A stretch of DNA of 64,000 nt from Chitinophaga filiformis (GCF_021646545.1 NZ_JAKIRP010000017.1:62001-126000), one strand, 5' to 3'. Counted from the stretch's first letter, positions 35,001-42,971 are shown. The notes: generated by a model from the letters alone, not told the origin. Numbers and translations are program-made.

Positions 35001-36554
35001 AACAATATGATATGTATTGACAACCTTGGCGCTACTCTCACCAGCGCTACCAGCGGAGGAGCCTGGAGCAGCAGTGATAACAAGGTGCTGACGGTAGATG
35101 CTGCAGGACATGCAACAGGAATAGCACCTGGTACAGCAATTGTTACTTATGAGGTCACTACGCCAAGTGGTTGCAGCAATACAACTGATTTTACAATGGT
35201 AGTACCGCCATTGCCAACATTCAGTGCATCCAGCACACCTGCAACCTGCAATAACAGCAATGATGGCAGTATTATTATACAGCCGCCAGGCAGTGGTTAT
35301 CAGTATGCCCTGAATGGCAACTGGGGAACAGCAAATACGTTTTCCAACCTCAATGGAGGCAATTACAGTGTGCAGGTGATGAATGAGAAAGGTTGTGTTT
35401 CAGCGCCGGACACGGTCACTGTAATGGCTCCCGGTCCTATCGGACTGATTGTAACACCGAAAGATATTACCTGTCACGGGGAAAGTACAGGCTCCCTCTC
35501 ACTGACTGCTGTAGGTGGTACGCTGCCTTATCGCGTAGTATGGAGTACAGGCGCCACCAACAACAAGATCACCAATCTGCCGGCAGGTGAATACAGTGTA
35601 ACGGTGACTGATAAGAATGGATGTTCATCATCTATTAATGTAACATTGACAGAACTATTTCCTGTATTTGTAGTCAACGATCCTGTGAAGCAGGAAGGAG
35701 GTTTGCTGACTATCTCAGGAAAGGCTATGCCGCGCGCCGATATTCTCGTTACTTATCCTGATGGCAGTTTTACAACCACGCACACTGATGCCAAAGGTAA
35801 CTTCAGCACACTGTCTCCCGATGTAGTTGGTACGGGCACGATCACTGTTACTGTAACAGATCCTTACAGTAAAGGTAACTGCACCAAATACCTTACTTAC
35901 AGGAACAGCACTGTTGCTGATCTGTCCATTATTAAATCCATTACCATCGTAGATGCGCCAACAATAGGCGATGAAGCAACCTTCACGATCACGGTAAATA
36001 ATAAGGGACTGGATCATGCTACACAGGTGATTGTGACAGATGATATTTCCAATATGCTCGAGGATGTGGTGAATATCACTACTACTGGTGGCAATACCAC
36101 CTTCAATACCCGCACGCGGCAGGTTGTATGGACCATCGACACGGTGTATGTAAATAAACCTTTGCAGTTGTCATTCACTACCCGCATTACCAGGGGCGGC
36201 TTGCTGGAAAATACGGCAGTAGTATCCGGACAGGAACCCGATCCTGACGAGAGCAATAATGCTGCGACTATCAAGCCGGTGGAGATCTCTCCCGATCTCT
36301 ATATACCGAATGTAGTGACGGCTAATGGTGATGGTAAGAATGATTATTTCATGGTGAGAGGTATAGAACAATACCCGGGCTCTGTATTGGAAGTATATAA
36401 CCGTTGGGGCAACCAGGTGTATTACTCTGGCAACTATGGTAACAACTGGGGAGGAGCGGGGTTATCTGCAGGGATTTATTATTATGTACTGAAGATCAAT
36501 ATGTCCCGTACCGTAAAAGTGTATAAGGGATACATAGAGCTGATCCAAAAATAA
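32085..36554 (+). CDS. giant T9SS-secreted adhesin with SprB-like repeats
   Basis: 1489 residues from ATG 32085, chosen for the signal peptide MNRIAIGLLKTLSP...TLAQ; other in-frame starts up to 42 bases upstream would lengthen it. Order: a propeller-like N-terminus, then Ig-like BIG2 units (e.g. GGVWSTNNATAATVDATGKISAISEG and a similar set at about 820 and 1000), two SprB repeats (CNNSNDGSIIIQPPG; DITCHGESTGSLSLTAVGG), a DUF11 domain (PTIGDEATFTITVNNKGLDHATQV), and a gliding-motility-type T9SS C-terminal domain (IPNVVTANGDGKND...GYIELIQK). It would be exported to the cell surface and act in attachment or gliding. The PorP/SprF gene follows 4 bases later. Confidence 0.92.
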   Translation: MNRIAIGLLKTLSPVFFLVSTTLAQKGYIYVHVSALNEESSPDFQFTVNGGPTVVPDFYLNDQPFVSDRTYDIGASHGITANGLGDGELWASMELSGQIYHRPAGSSQWTATGLTGTSLDGAGPGQFVNIDANGNAYFFDGSNQQVIYTAAGHGGLKAADITYGEGRIAIVTHDGSIWKNDGVSAPYTDAWTVLAPAGAATRLDMLPSSGRIVYYSNSGNVYTLPFTGGTATNIGSPGTSDVAFDDDGTIYANGSKWGGGTTWISDATGNTFLNHTTAGPAGQAWCTSIASNAAGTIYTRTPAQGIWIDDDRPRLPYKGNVIILPVDAGTYTLSAVIPAGWSLDGILLYDPTGNSTASVSTSQSTINVTAGEVVHVVVREALLSPIAMSQACGVISTEDFGTASSSPVVTTSYHYQNNNNISDGYYTINTTNNTGTLTDHTTGTGNMMLINGTAQKEVFYRKRLTNLLTGQPYKLSFWVANTNPAAPVKPDILAGLVGTDGLVISSFSTGPVTSNGWTSYTFTFNAPGSTADIFLRNNASGSNGNDLALDDIAIIPMAGVLPSSTLTPATPGICAGNTCVIANTTSGGVWSTNNATAATVDATGKISAISEGYADITYTVTDATGCQATAITTMTVYARPTVTATAGTTGICIGGAVTLSATADNTLPPYTYQWSSSPLAGAAITNDQLQNTTAAPTTAGSSYTYIATAVDARGCTSSAATNTVTVHPPPVAAISYPTDVCATGIATVARTGIAGGTYSGTAGLIVDAATGTIDLQNSSVGTHTVTYTFSDGQCTATTTADINIHGLPLIAAISGDAAVCEGQQIALNNATAAGTWSSDNTNIATVDAAGVVTGISVGTVAIVYTVTDNYGCTSSAEDTITVNALPTATIAYGRAVYCFTGTADVIQTGIIGGLFSTTAGLVIDAQTGTLDLSASAPGVYTVTYFFKNSTCSNSTTTTVTVEGKPFVAPVTGNNMICIDNLGATLTSATSGGAWSSSDNKVLTVDAAGHATGIAPGTAIVTYEVTTPSGCSNTTDFTMVVPPLPTFSASSTPATCNNSNDGSIIIQPPGSGYQYALNGNWGTANTFSNLNGGNYSVQVMNEKGCVSAPDTVTVMAPGPIGLIVTPKDITCHGESTGSLSLTAVGGTLPYRVVWSTGATNNKITNLPAGEYSVTVTDKNGCSSSINVTLTELFPVFVVNDPVKQEGGLLTISGKAMPRADILVTYPDGSFTTTHTDAKGNFSTLSPDVVGTGTITVTVTDPYSKGNCTKYLTYRNSTVADLSIIKSITIVDAPTIGDEATFTITVNNKGLDHATQVIVTDDISNMLEDVVNITTTGGNTTFNTRTRQVVWTIDTVYVNKPLQLSFTTRITRGGLLENTAVVSGQEPDPDESNNAATIKPVEISPDLYIPNVVTANGDGKNDYFMVRGIEQYPGSVLEVYNRWGNQVYYSGNYGNNWGGAGLSAGIYYYVLKINMSRTVKVYKGYIELIQK

Positions 36555-36558
36555 TATT

Positions 36559-37551
36559 ATGAAAAGGGCTTGTTTACTGTTCATCTCCTTTTTACTGGCC
36601 TGCATGGCGCAGGCGCAGCAGGATGTGCAGTTCAGTCAGTATGTGTTTAATGGGTTGAGTGTAAATCCTGCCTATGCGGGATACAGGGAAGAATTATATC
36701 TGCACAGCACTTATCGTCAGCAATGGGCTGGTTTCGAGGGCGCGCCGCAAACAGGTACCATTGCAGTAGATGGCGTTACAGATGTATATACGAAAAGGGT
36801 AGGCTTAGGCGGACAAGTCACCTGGGACCGTCTTGGTCCGCAGGAGTCTATTGCGCTTTACGGCTTTTATGCCTACCGTATACCGATGGCAAATGACAGT
36901 CGTCTGAGCATCGGTCTGAGCCTGGGCGCAACACAATATGCGGTTGATGGCAGTTCCCGTAAATATGTAGATGCGGACGATCCTGCATTAACACTCGGTA
37001 AACAAAGTACGCTTGTGCCTGATGCCCGTTTCGGTATTTATTATAATACCTACAGAACGTTTATCGGCTTTTCTGTCATGGACCTGTTCTCTGCCTATAC
37101 CGGCGGTAAAATGTACTTCGGTAACGGCACATTGTACTCCACCTTGCGTAAATCCCGGCATATCTATCTCAGTGGCGGAACGGTGATATATCTTAACAAC
37201 GATATTAAACTGAAACCTTCCGTAATGATCAAGGAAGACCTGAAAGGCCCTACCAATATTGACCTCAATGTTTTTGTACTGTTACAGGAACGTCTGTGGC
37301 TGGGAGCTTCTTACAGGGCGGGTGTGAATCTCGGGGGGAAAACAGCCTTGACTTCATCAGTTGATCCTGGTACGGCTGTCAGCCTTATGACAGAAGTATT
37401 TGTGTCGGATAATATGCGGCTGGGTTACTCCTATGATCTTTCCACGAATGGTATATCACGGTACCAGCGGGGCTCACATGAGCTATCCATCGGTATTTTA
37501 TTCCCGCACAACAACAAGGTGGATAACACACGATGTGCGAGGTATTTCTGA
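36559..37551 (+). CDS. PorP/SprF-family T9SS outer-membrane protein
   Basis: 330 residues: signal peptide (MKRACLLFISFLLACMAQAQ) and the family's hallmark N-terminus QDVQFSQYVFNGLSVNPAYAGYREELYLHSTYRQQW. The rest is a barrel with a C-terminal GSHELSIGILF. These proteins pair with SprB-type adhesins and assist their export or anchoring. The gene starts 4 bases after the adhesin stop, so the two form one operon. Confidence 0.92.
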   Translation: MKRACLLFISFLLACMAQAQQDVQFSQYVFNGLSVNPAYAGYREELYLHSTYRQQWAGFEGAPQTGTIAVDGVTDVYTKRVGLGGQVTWDRLGPQESIALYGFYAYRIPMANDSRLSIGLSLGATQYAVDGSSRKYVDADDPALTLGKQSTLVPDARFGIYYNTYRTFIGFSVMDLFSAYTGGKMYFGNGTLYSTLRKSRHIYLSGGTVIYLNNDIKLKPSVMIKEDLKGPTNIDLNVFVLLQERLWLGASYRAGVNLGGKTALTSSVDPGTAVSLMTEVFVSDNMRLGYSYDLSTNGISRYQRGSHELSIGILFPHNNKVDNTRCARYF

Positions 37552-37559
37552 TAACCCTT

Positions 37560-37578
37560 GATTTGTCCTATAGAATCC
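37560..37578. promoter_or_regulatory. shared upstream motif, copy 1
   Basis: GATTTGTCC-T-ATA-G-AATCC, matching the site at 39204-39222 in 17 of 19 bases. A TACTTTTA box (37614-37621) lies exactly 54 bases downstream, as the TACTTTTG box does at the other site. This is an activator-like position relative to the flavoprotein gene at 37626. Confidence 0.55.
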
Positions 37579-37613
37579 GTACTTAATCCTATACCGGCAA
37601 AATCCTTCGTTCG

Positions 37614-37621
37614 TACTTTTA
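37614..37621 (+). promoter_or_regulatory. -7 box of the flavoprotein gene
   Basis: TACTTTTA, one base off TAnnTTTG, five bases before the ATG at 37626. It implies a transcript starting at or next to the start codon, so leaderless or nearly so. Confidence 0.4.
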
Positions 37622-37625
37622 CCGA

Positions 37626-38543
37626 ATGAAGAATATACAGCAATTTGACGTCGCCATTATTGGTGGAGCATCCGCGGGACTTGCCGCCGCTTTAATACTT
37701 GGTCGTTCTATACGCAAAACAGTAGTATTCGACACAGGCGAACCACGCAACAGACCGGCAGCACATGCACATAATGTATTTACACGGGACGGCGTATCGC
37801 CACTGGAGATCCTCGCTATCGGAAGGGAACAGCTGAAAGCATATCCTTCTGTCACCATAGCGCAGGAGAGAGTGATAACAGCTGCAAAAGAGGATGGTGC
37901 ATTCCGGCTGGAAACGGCATCGGGAGGAACTTTTGTTGTCCGGAAAGTAATTATCGCAACAGGTGTGAAAGACATTTTACCGGAGATCGCCGGCATACAG
38001 GCTTTATGGGGAAACAAGGTGATCCATTGTCCTTATTGTCATGGCTGGGAAGCAAAGAATACACCTATAGCATTGATCGGCAATGATGATATGGCCTATC
38101 ATCTGATTCCGATAGTTCGTAACCTGAATAAAGATCTGACGGTCTTTACTAATGGGAAAAGCGCATTTTCTGAAGAGCAGCAGGCAAAGTTGCAGCAGCA
38201 GGGCATAGGGCTGATAGAAACGCCGGTAACAGCAGTGGAAGATGCAGGAGATGGCATGAGGCTGGTGCTGGCAGATGGAACGGTTCATCATAAGCAAGCC
38301 GCTTACGTCAGGGCTGTCCGGATGCAGTTTAACAATGAGCTGGCTGTTCAGCTGGGATGTGAATTGGAAGAGGCCGGATCTATTAAAGTAGATGAGTTCC
38401 AGCAAACAACTGTACCGGGCGTATTTGCTGCCGGAGATGTGGCCCATCCTATGTTTCATCAGGTGATGGCAGCAGCTGCCGGCGGTCTTAAAGCGGGTGG
38501 CATGTGTAATGGACAGCTGTCTATGGAGGATTTTGAAAAATAG
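37626..38543 (+). CDS. thioredoxin-reductase-like NAD(P)/FAD oxidoreductase
   Basis: 305 residues with FAD motif VAIIGGASAGLAAAL (about 9-23), a redox pair CPYCHGWE (Cys135, Cys138), a second dinucleotide region near IALIGNDDMA, and FAD-closing motif PGVFAAGDVAHP. The redox pair reads CPYC rather than the CATC of typical thioredoxin reductase, so the partner or substrate may differ. The MarR gene follows after a 35-base gap holding a TAGTT-N8-AACTA site that overlaps the stop of this gene. The MarR protein likely controls the pair, perhaps in response to oxidants or disulfide-type compounds. Confidence 0.82.
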   Translation: MKNIQQFDVAIIGGASAGLAAALILGRSIRKTVVFDTGEPRNRPAAHAHNVFTRDGVSPLEILAIGREQLKAYPSVTIAQERVITAAKEDGAFRLETASGGTFVVRKVIIATGVKDILPEIAGIQALWGNKVIHCPYCHGWEAKNTPIALIGNDDMAYHLIPIVRNLNKDLTVFTNGKSAFSEEQQAKLQQQGIGLIETPVTAVEDAGDGMRLVLADGTVHHKQAAYVRAVRMQFNNELAVQLGCELEEAGSIKVDEFQQTTVPGVFAAGDVAHPMFHQVMAAAAGGLKAGGMCNGQLSMEDFEK

Positions 38544-38558
38544 TTGTAGGTTTAACTA
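38541..38558. promoter_or_regulatory. MarR operator candidate 1 (TAGTT-N8-AACTA)
   Basis: TAGTT at 38541-38545 and AACTA at 38554-38558 form an inverted repeat. The same repeat with TTTAACTAAT recurs at 39045-39062. This copy starts in the stop codon of the flavoprotein gene and sits 21 bases before the MarR start. Confidence 0.6.
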
Positions 38559-38578
38559 ATTTATGATTACTTTAGTGC

Positions 38579-39028
38579 GTGAAATCACCTGAAGATATCG
38601 TTCATATAAAGGCATTGGGAGAGGCTGTATCAGTCGTCCGAGACGCTATGCGGCATTTTGTACAACGCCGGCTGCGGGAACAGAATATCGACCTGACCTT
38701 TGAAATGTTACAGGTTATCAGCACTTTAACGGAGCGGGGTGAGATCAATCAACAGGAAATTGCCAATCTGCTGAATAAGGATAAAACAAGCATTACTTAC
38801 CTCCTGGACAATCTTACCAAAAGAGGATTAGTGATGAGAGTAGAAGATCCCAATGACAGAAGGAACAAAATCATACACATGACGGAAGCAGGCCGGCGGG
38901 TAACCGACCTGCTCATCCCCATCATACACGAATTACATGCGCAGGTCAGCAAAGGGCTATCTGCAGATTACATTAAGAACGTAACAAGATCATTACTGGT
39001 TATCAAAAGCAATCTCGAAGAGGAGTAG
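38579..39028 (+). CDS. MarR-family transcriptional regulator
   Basis: 149 residues starting at GTG 38579 (MKSPEDIVHIKALGEAV). It is a winged-helix MarR protein: EINQQEIANLLNKDKTSITYLLDNLTKRGLVMRVEDPNDRRNKIIHMTEAGRRV. The wing contains the usual DRRNK turn. It is preceded by a TAGTT-N8-AACTA operator and followed by a second copy, consistent with self-repression plus control of a transcript downstream. There is no Cys in the sensing part to suggest a redox switch; small phenolic-type ligands are typical of the family. Confidence 0.88.
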   Translation: MKSPEDIVHIKALGEAVSVVRDAMRHFVQRRLREQNIDLTFEMLQVISTLTERGEINQQEIANLLNKDKTSITYLLDNLTKRGLVMRVEDPNDRRNKIIHMTEAGRRVTDLLIPIIHELHAQVSKGLSADYIKNVTRSLLVIKSNLEEE

Positions 39029-39044
39029 CTTTTTTTTGACCTAA

Positions 39045-39062
39045 TAGTTGAATATTTAACTA
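39045..39062. promoter_or_regulatory. MarR operator candidate 2 (TAGTT-N8-AACTA)
   Basis: TAGTT 39045-39049 and AACTA 39058-39062, the same inverted repeat and TTTAACTAA context as at 38541. It precedes the first of two structured-RNA/terminator elements and no protein gene, so its target may be a small RNA. Confidence 0.55.
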
Positions 39063-39081
39063 ATAATGATCTCAGGATTTT

Positions 39082-39152
39082 GTTACATACAGTGTAACAG
39101 TTGTAGGTTTTAAGTAGTACACCGGGGTAATCTTATTCCGGTGTTTTCATTT
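39082..39152 (+). ncRNA. candidate small structured RNA, copy 1
   Basis: Hairpin GTTACA-N5-TGTAAC (39082-39098), a single-stranded GTTGTAGGTTTTAAGTAGTA, and a terminator stem CACCGGGGTAA/TTATTCCGGTG with a T-run. The two differing stem bases relative to copy 2 form G-T wobbles, so pairing is kept. It may be the 3' end of the MarR transcript or an independent RNA. Confidence 0.45.
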
Positions 39153-39203
39153 AGATAAAGTTCTGATATATGTGAAAATGAAATGGTTTTGATAAAAATC
39201 CGC

Positions 39204-39222
39204 GATTTGTCCAATAAAATCC
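39204..39222. promoter_or_regulatory. shared upstream motif, copy 2
   Basis: GATTTGTCC-A-ATA-A-AATCC, 17 of 19 identical to 37560-37578. It lies exactly 54 bases before the TACTTTTG -7 box at 39258-39265. The matching spacing at both sites suggests a common activator. Confidence 0.55.
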
Positions 39223-39257
39223 AGCTTTCGTACAGCGGCTATACAAAAATGCTCACT

Positions 39258-39265
39258 TACTTTTG
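39258..39265 (+). promoter_or_regulatory. -7 box for the second small RNA
   Basis: TACTTTTG fits TAnnTTTG exactly. A transcript from it would start near 39271 and end at the hairpin at 39320-39343, about 75-80 bases, with no protein in it. Confidence 0.5.
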
Positions 39266-39271
39266 TAGTAG

Positions 39272-39352
39272 AAAAATATTTGATTACAGATAATGTAACA
39301 GTTGTAGGTTTAAGCAGCACACCGGAATAGTCCTATTCCGGTGTTTTCATTT
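39272..39352 (+). ncRNA. candidate small structured RNA, copy 2
   Basis: TTACA-N5-TGTAA (39284-39298), linker CAGTTGTAGGTTTAAGCAGCA, then stem CACCGGAATAG/CTATTCCGGTG (39320-39343) with T-run TTTTC. Its terminator stem is exactly 200 bases after that of copy 1. It has its own -7 box and the upstream motif. Confidence 0.5.
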
Positions 39353-41719
39353 TTATACGGCATCTTCCCATTTCCAGTCTTTAATATCAGGCATATCTTC
39401 CAGGCATTCCCGGATGTATATATTGTGCATGTGTAATTTATCTTCAAAATGATTTATTACTACATCACCTTTTTCCAGTGCCCTTTCTGTTCTTTGTATA
39501 GCCGCAATGGCAAGATGGAAGCGGCTGATCTTATTCAGCACTACCATGTCGAATGGTGTGGTGGTGGTACCTTCCTCTATAAATCCTCTTACATGGAACC
39601 GTGCGGGATCGGGCCGTCCGTGTACGAGGTCGTGAATGATCCTTACATAGCCATGGAATGCAAATATGACAGGTGCGTCATCTGTGAACAGTTCCGTGAA
39701 GAGGGCAGCGTCCATTCCATGGGGATGATAGTCCCGGGGAGAAAGCGCCATCAGGTCCACCACATTCACTACTCTCACTTTTAAGTCGGGAATATGTTTA
39801 CGAAGTAACCATGCCGCTGCAACAGTTTCCAGTGTAGGTACGTCGCCGGCGCATGCCAGCACCACATCGGGTTTCTCTTTATTGTCATTGCCTGCCCATT
39901 CCCATACAGAGGCTCCCTGTGCACAGTGCGCCGCCGCCTCGGCAATGTTCAGCCATTGTAAGGCTGGCTGTTTGCCTGCCACAACGAGGTTAACGTAGTT
40001 CCTGCTTTTCAGGCAATGGTCCATTACTGAAAGGAGGCAATTAGCATCAGGCGGCAGGTAGATGCGGATGACGGAGCTCTTCTTATTCACAACGGTATCA
40101 ATGAAGCCTGGTCCCTGGTGACTATACCCGTTGTGGTCCTGCCGCCAGCTATGAGAGGTGAGCAGATAGTTGAGCGAGGGCAGATCGTTCCGCCAGGGGA
40201 TTTCCAGGCACAGTTTCAGCCATTTTGCATGCTGGTTGAACATAGAGTCCACAATGGTAATGAAGGCCTCATAACAAGGGAAAATGCCATGCCTGCCTGT
40301 GAGCAGGTAGCCTTCCAGCCATCCCTGGCAGAGGTGTTCACTCAGTACTTCCATGACCCTGCCATCAGGAGAGAGATGATCATCGCTGTCCAGCATGGGT
40401 TCCATAAAACAGCGGTCGGTAGCTTCGAACACGGCATTCAGCCGGTTGGAGGTGGTTTCATCGGGGCAGAACAGACGAAAGTTGTTACTGTCATCATTCA
40501 GCTTGAACACGTCTCTCAGCATCTTGCCCAGTTCTCTGGTGCCTTCTGCAATGGTAACACCCGGGTGCGTGACTTCCACTGCATAGAGTGTAAAGTCGGG
40601 CATGTCCAGCGGCTGGACTGTCTTACCCCCGTTAGCATAGGGATTTGAGCCCATCCGCTTGTCGCCCGCCGGCACCAGTCTGGCCAGTGAAGGCAGAAGG
40701 CGGCCATCCTCCGTAAAGTGTTTTTCCGGTCGGTAACTGCGCAGCCATTGTTCCAGCAAAGCCAGCTGGTCCTGGTCTTGTTTTACATCCGGCAGTGGCA
40801 CCTGGTGAGAGCGGAAGGTGCCTTCGATGCGTTTCCCTTTCCACATAACAGGACCCGTCCATCCTTTGGGAGATCGTAATATGATCACCGGCCAGAAAAG
40901 TGTTTCCTGGCGTTTTTTACCATTCCTGGCATCGTCCTGTATTTCCCTGATCTGTTTATAGGCAGCGTCCAGTGCTACTGCCATTTCCTGGTGGATGGCG
41001 TTCGTTTCTTCCGCCTTTACAAATAAAGTGACATAGCCGTAACCGTTAAAAAGCGTGGCGAGTGCATTGTCTGACATACGCCCCATCACAGTAGGCCCGG
41101 ATATCTTGTATCCGTTCAGGTGCAGGATAGGCAGGACGGCGCCATCGCGTACAGGATTAAGAAAACAATTTTGTTTCCAGCTGCCTGCCAACGGTCCCGT
41201 TTCAGCTTCACCGTCACCTACTACACAGGCAGCTATGAGATCAGGATTATCCATTACGGCGCCTGCAGCATGGACTAAGGCATAGCCTAATTCTCCGCCT
41301 TCATGTATCGAGCCGGGCGTGTGTGCACTTACGTGACTGGGAATGCCACCGGGAGTGGAGAACCTGCGGAAGAACAGTTTCATTCCTTTTTCATCCTGTG
41401 TGATGTCAGGATAGGTCTCTGTATAGGAGCCTTCCAGGTAAGTGTTGGCCAATACAGCAGGAGCGCCATGTCCGGGCCCGCATACAAACAGTATATCAGC
41501 ATTGGTGTCCCTGATTAAGCGGTTAAGATGTGTATAAATGAAATTGAGACCTGGCGAAGTGCCCCAATGCCCCAGTAGCCGGGGCTTAATATGATCAGGT
41601 AACAGGGGTTCTTTCAGTAATGGGTTAGCCTGCAGGTAAATCTGTGCAGCGGCAAGGTAATTGGATGCTTCCCAGTAGGCATGGATGTCATGTACCTGTT
41701 CATGTGTGAGAGTTGCCAT
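39353..41719 (-). CDS. xfp: xylulose-5-phosphate/fructose-6-phosphate phosphoketolase
   Basis: 788 residues from ATG 41719 (MATLTHEQV...), chosen because it overlaps the acetate kinase stop by only 20 bases, whereas a longer in-frame start would cover 80. Thiamine-diphosphate motifs GDGEAETGP and GPGHGAPAVLANTYLEG are seen, along with the phosphoketolase signatures HGYKISGPTVMGR-like (HLNGYKISGPTVMGRM) and SHQVPLPD. It cleaves xylulose-5-P or fructose-6-P with phosphate to acetyl phosphate, and the next enzyme makes acetate and ATP from it. Confidence 0.93.
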   Translation of the reverse strand: MATLTHEQVHDIHAYWEASNYLAAAQIYLQANPLLKEPLLPDHIKPRLLGHWGTSPGLNFIYTHLNRLIRDTNADILFVCGPGHGAPAVLANTYLEGSYTETYPDITQDEKGMKLFFRRFSTPGGIPSHVSAHTPGSIHEGGELGYALVHAAGAVMDNPDLIAACVVGDGEAETGPLAGSWKQNCFLNPVRDGAVLPILHLNGYKISGPTVMGRMSDNALATLFNGYGYVTLFVKAEETNAIHQEMAVALDAAYKQIREIQDDARNGKKRQETLFWPVIILRSPKGWTGPVMWKGKRIEGTFRSHQVPLPDVKQDQDQLALLEQWLRSYRPEKHFTEDGRLLPSLARLVPAGDKRMGSNPYANGGKTVQPLDMPDFTLYAVEVTHPGVTIAEGTRELGKMLRDVFKLNDDSNNFRLFCPDETTSNRLNAVFEATDRCFMEPMLDSDDHLSPDGRVMEVLSEHLCQGWLEGYLLTGRHGIFPCYEAFITIVDSMFNQHAKWLKLCLEIPWRNDLPSLNYLLTSHSWRQDHNGYSHQGPGFIDTVVNKKSSVIRIYLPPDANCLLSVMDHCLKSRNYVNLVVAGKQPALQWLNIAEAAAHCAQGASVWEWAGNDNKEKPDVVLACAGDVPTLETVAAAWLLRKHIPDLKVRVVNVVDLMALSPRDYHPHGMDAALFTELFTDDAPVIFAFHGYVRIIHDLVHGRPDPARFHVRGFIEEGTTTTPFDMVVLNKISRFHLAIAAIQRTERALEKGDVVINHFEDKLHMHNIYIRECLEDMPDIKDWKWEDAV

Positions 41720-42914
41720 ATTGTGTGGTTTTGTGTGACTGCAGGCATTCTTGTGTATGCTGTGCAATAATGCGTTCTTCATTGGTTGCCATTACACGGA
41801 CGGTGACCCGGCTACCGGAAGGAGAGATAATGTCGTTCTTATCATCATTCAGAAAAGGATCCACTGCAATGCCCAGGTATTCGAGTCCTTCACAGATCCT
41901 TTCTCTGATAACCGGGGCATGTATGCCGATACCACCCGTGAATACCAGTGTATTTATACCGCCCGCAGCGGCCGTTAATGCCCCGATGTATTTCTTTGCC
42001 TGGTAGCAGAATAGCTGGATGGCTTCGGCTGCCCGCGGGTCTTTGTTTTCCTGTTCAAGTAAGGTTCTGATATCTGATGCGCCGCCGGAAATGCCTTTTA
42101 ATCCGGACTGGGTATTCAGTAGTTCATTCAGCGCCCGTTCACTGATGAAATGTTTTTCCTTCAGCAAATAAAGGATCACACCGGGATCAAGGTCGCCAGA
42201 GCGGGTACTCATTACCAGTCCGCCGGTAGGAGTTAGTCCCATCGTTGTATCCAGGCTCCTGCCGTTCTTTACCACGGCCATACTGGCGCCATTACCGAGA
42301 TGAGCAATAACAATGCTGCCGTTGGCTTCCTGTGGTGCGAATTGCTTCAGTTGTTGATAAATGTACTCATACGACAGGCCATGAAAGCCGTATCTGATCA
42401 CACCATCATCCCACAGGTGTCTTGGAAGCGCGAAATGCCGCGCAGCAAAAGGCATGTCTTTATGGAAAGCCGTATCAAAACAGGCCACCTGTGGAATGCC
42501 CGGATAAGCATCTTCAAATGCGCGTATCGCTGTTATTTCAGCCGGTAAATGACCAGGCGCTAAGGGGATCAGTGTTTCGAATGTCTGCAGCAGGTTGGCT
42601 GTTATCAGTTCAGGCAGGTAATGTTCCTTTCCTCCCTGTACGATCCTATGGCCGATAGCATAAACCGCGTAGGGACTATAACTTTCTTTCAGTAGCTGCA
42701 GCAGGAACTGTATGGCCGCATCGAGGTCAGCCATGGGCTGGTCGACACGTTCCTCATGACCCATTGCATCCATCAGGCGGATGCTGCTATCCCTGCCGAT
42801 GTCCTGAATATTTCCCTGGCTGATCAGTTTTACGGAAGACAGGTCGAAAAGTGCAAACTTGAGGCTGGAAGAGCCACAATTGATCGTTAGAATGACTGGT
42901 ACCGGATTATCCAT
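41700..42914 (-). CDS. ackA: acetate kinase
   Basis: 404 residues with the family's N-terminal INCGSSSLKFALFD, the signatures GHRIVQGGKE, PGHLPAEITAI, FDTAFHKDMP, YGFHGLSYEY and GNGASMAVVKNGRSLDTTMG, and the C-terminal TGGIGIHAPVIRE. It converts acetyl phosphate and ADP to acetate and ATP. Its stop is overlapped by the phosphoketolase start, so the pair makes a two-step bifid-type ATP shunt. The promoter must lie in the 57-base gap to the divergent gene at 42972; I see no clear -7 box there. Confidence 0.95.
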   Translation of the reverse strand: MDNPVPVILTINCGSSSLKFALFDLSSVKLISQGNIQDIGRDSSIRLMDAMGHEERVDQPMADLDAAIQFLLQLLKESYSPYAVYAIGHRIVQGGKEHYLPELITANLLQTFETLIPLAPGHLPAEITAIRAFEDAYPGIPQVACFDTAFHKDMPFAARHFALPRHLWDDGVIRYGFHGLSYEYIYQQLKQFAPQEANGSIVIAHLGNGASMAVVKNGRSLDTTMGLTPTGGLVMSTRSGDLDPGVILYLLKEKHFISERALNELLNTQSGLKGISGGASDIRTLLEQENKDPRAAEAIQLFCYQAKKYIGALTAAAGGINTLVFTGGIGIHAPVIRERICEGLEYLGIAVDPFLNDDKNDIISPSGSRVTVRVMATNEERIIAQHTQECLQSHKTTQYGNSHT

Positions 42915-42971
42915 ATCAGCTGTGTTTGTTCTGGCATAAAATTTTAATAGTATTTAACCTAAATCAATTGT

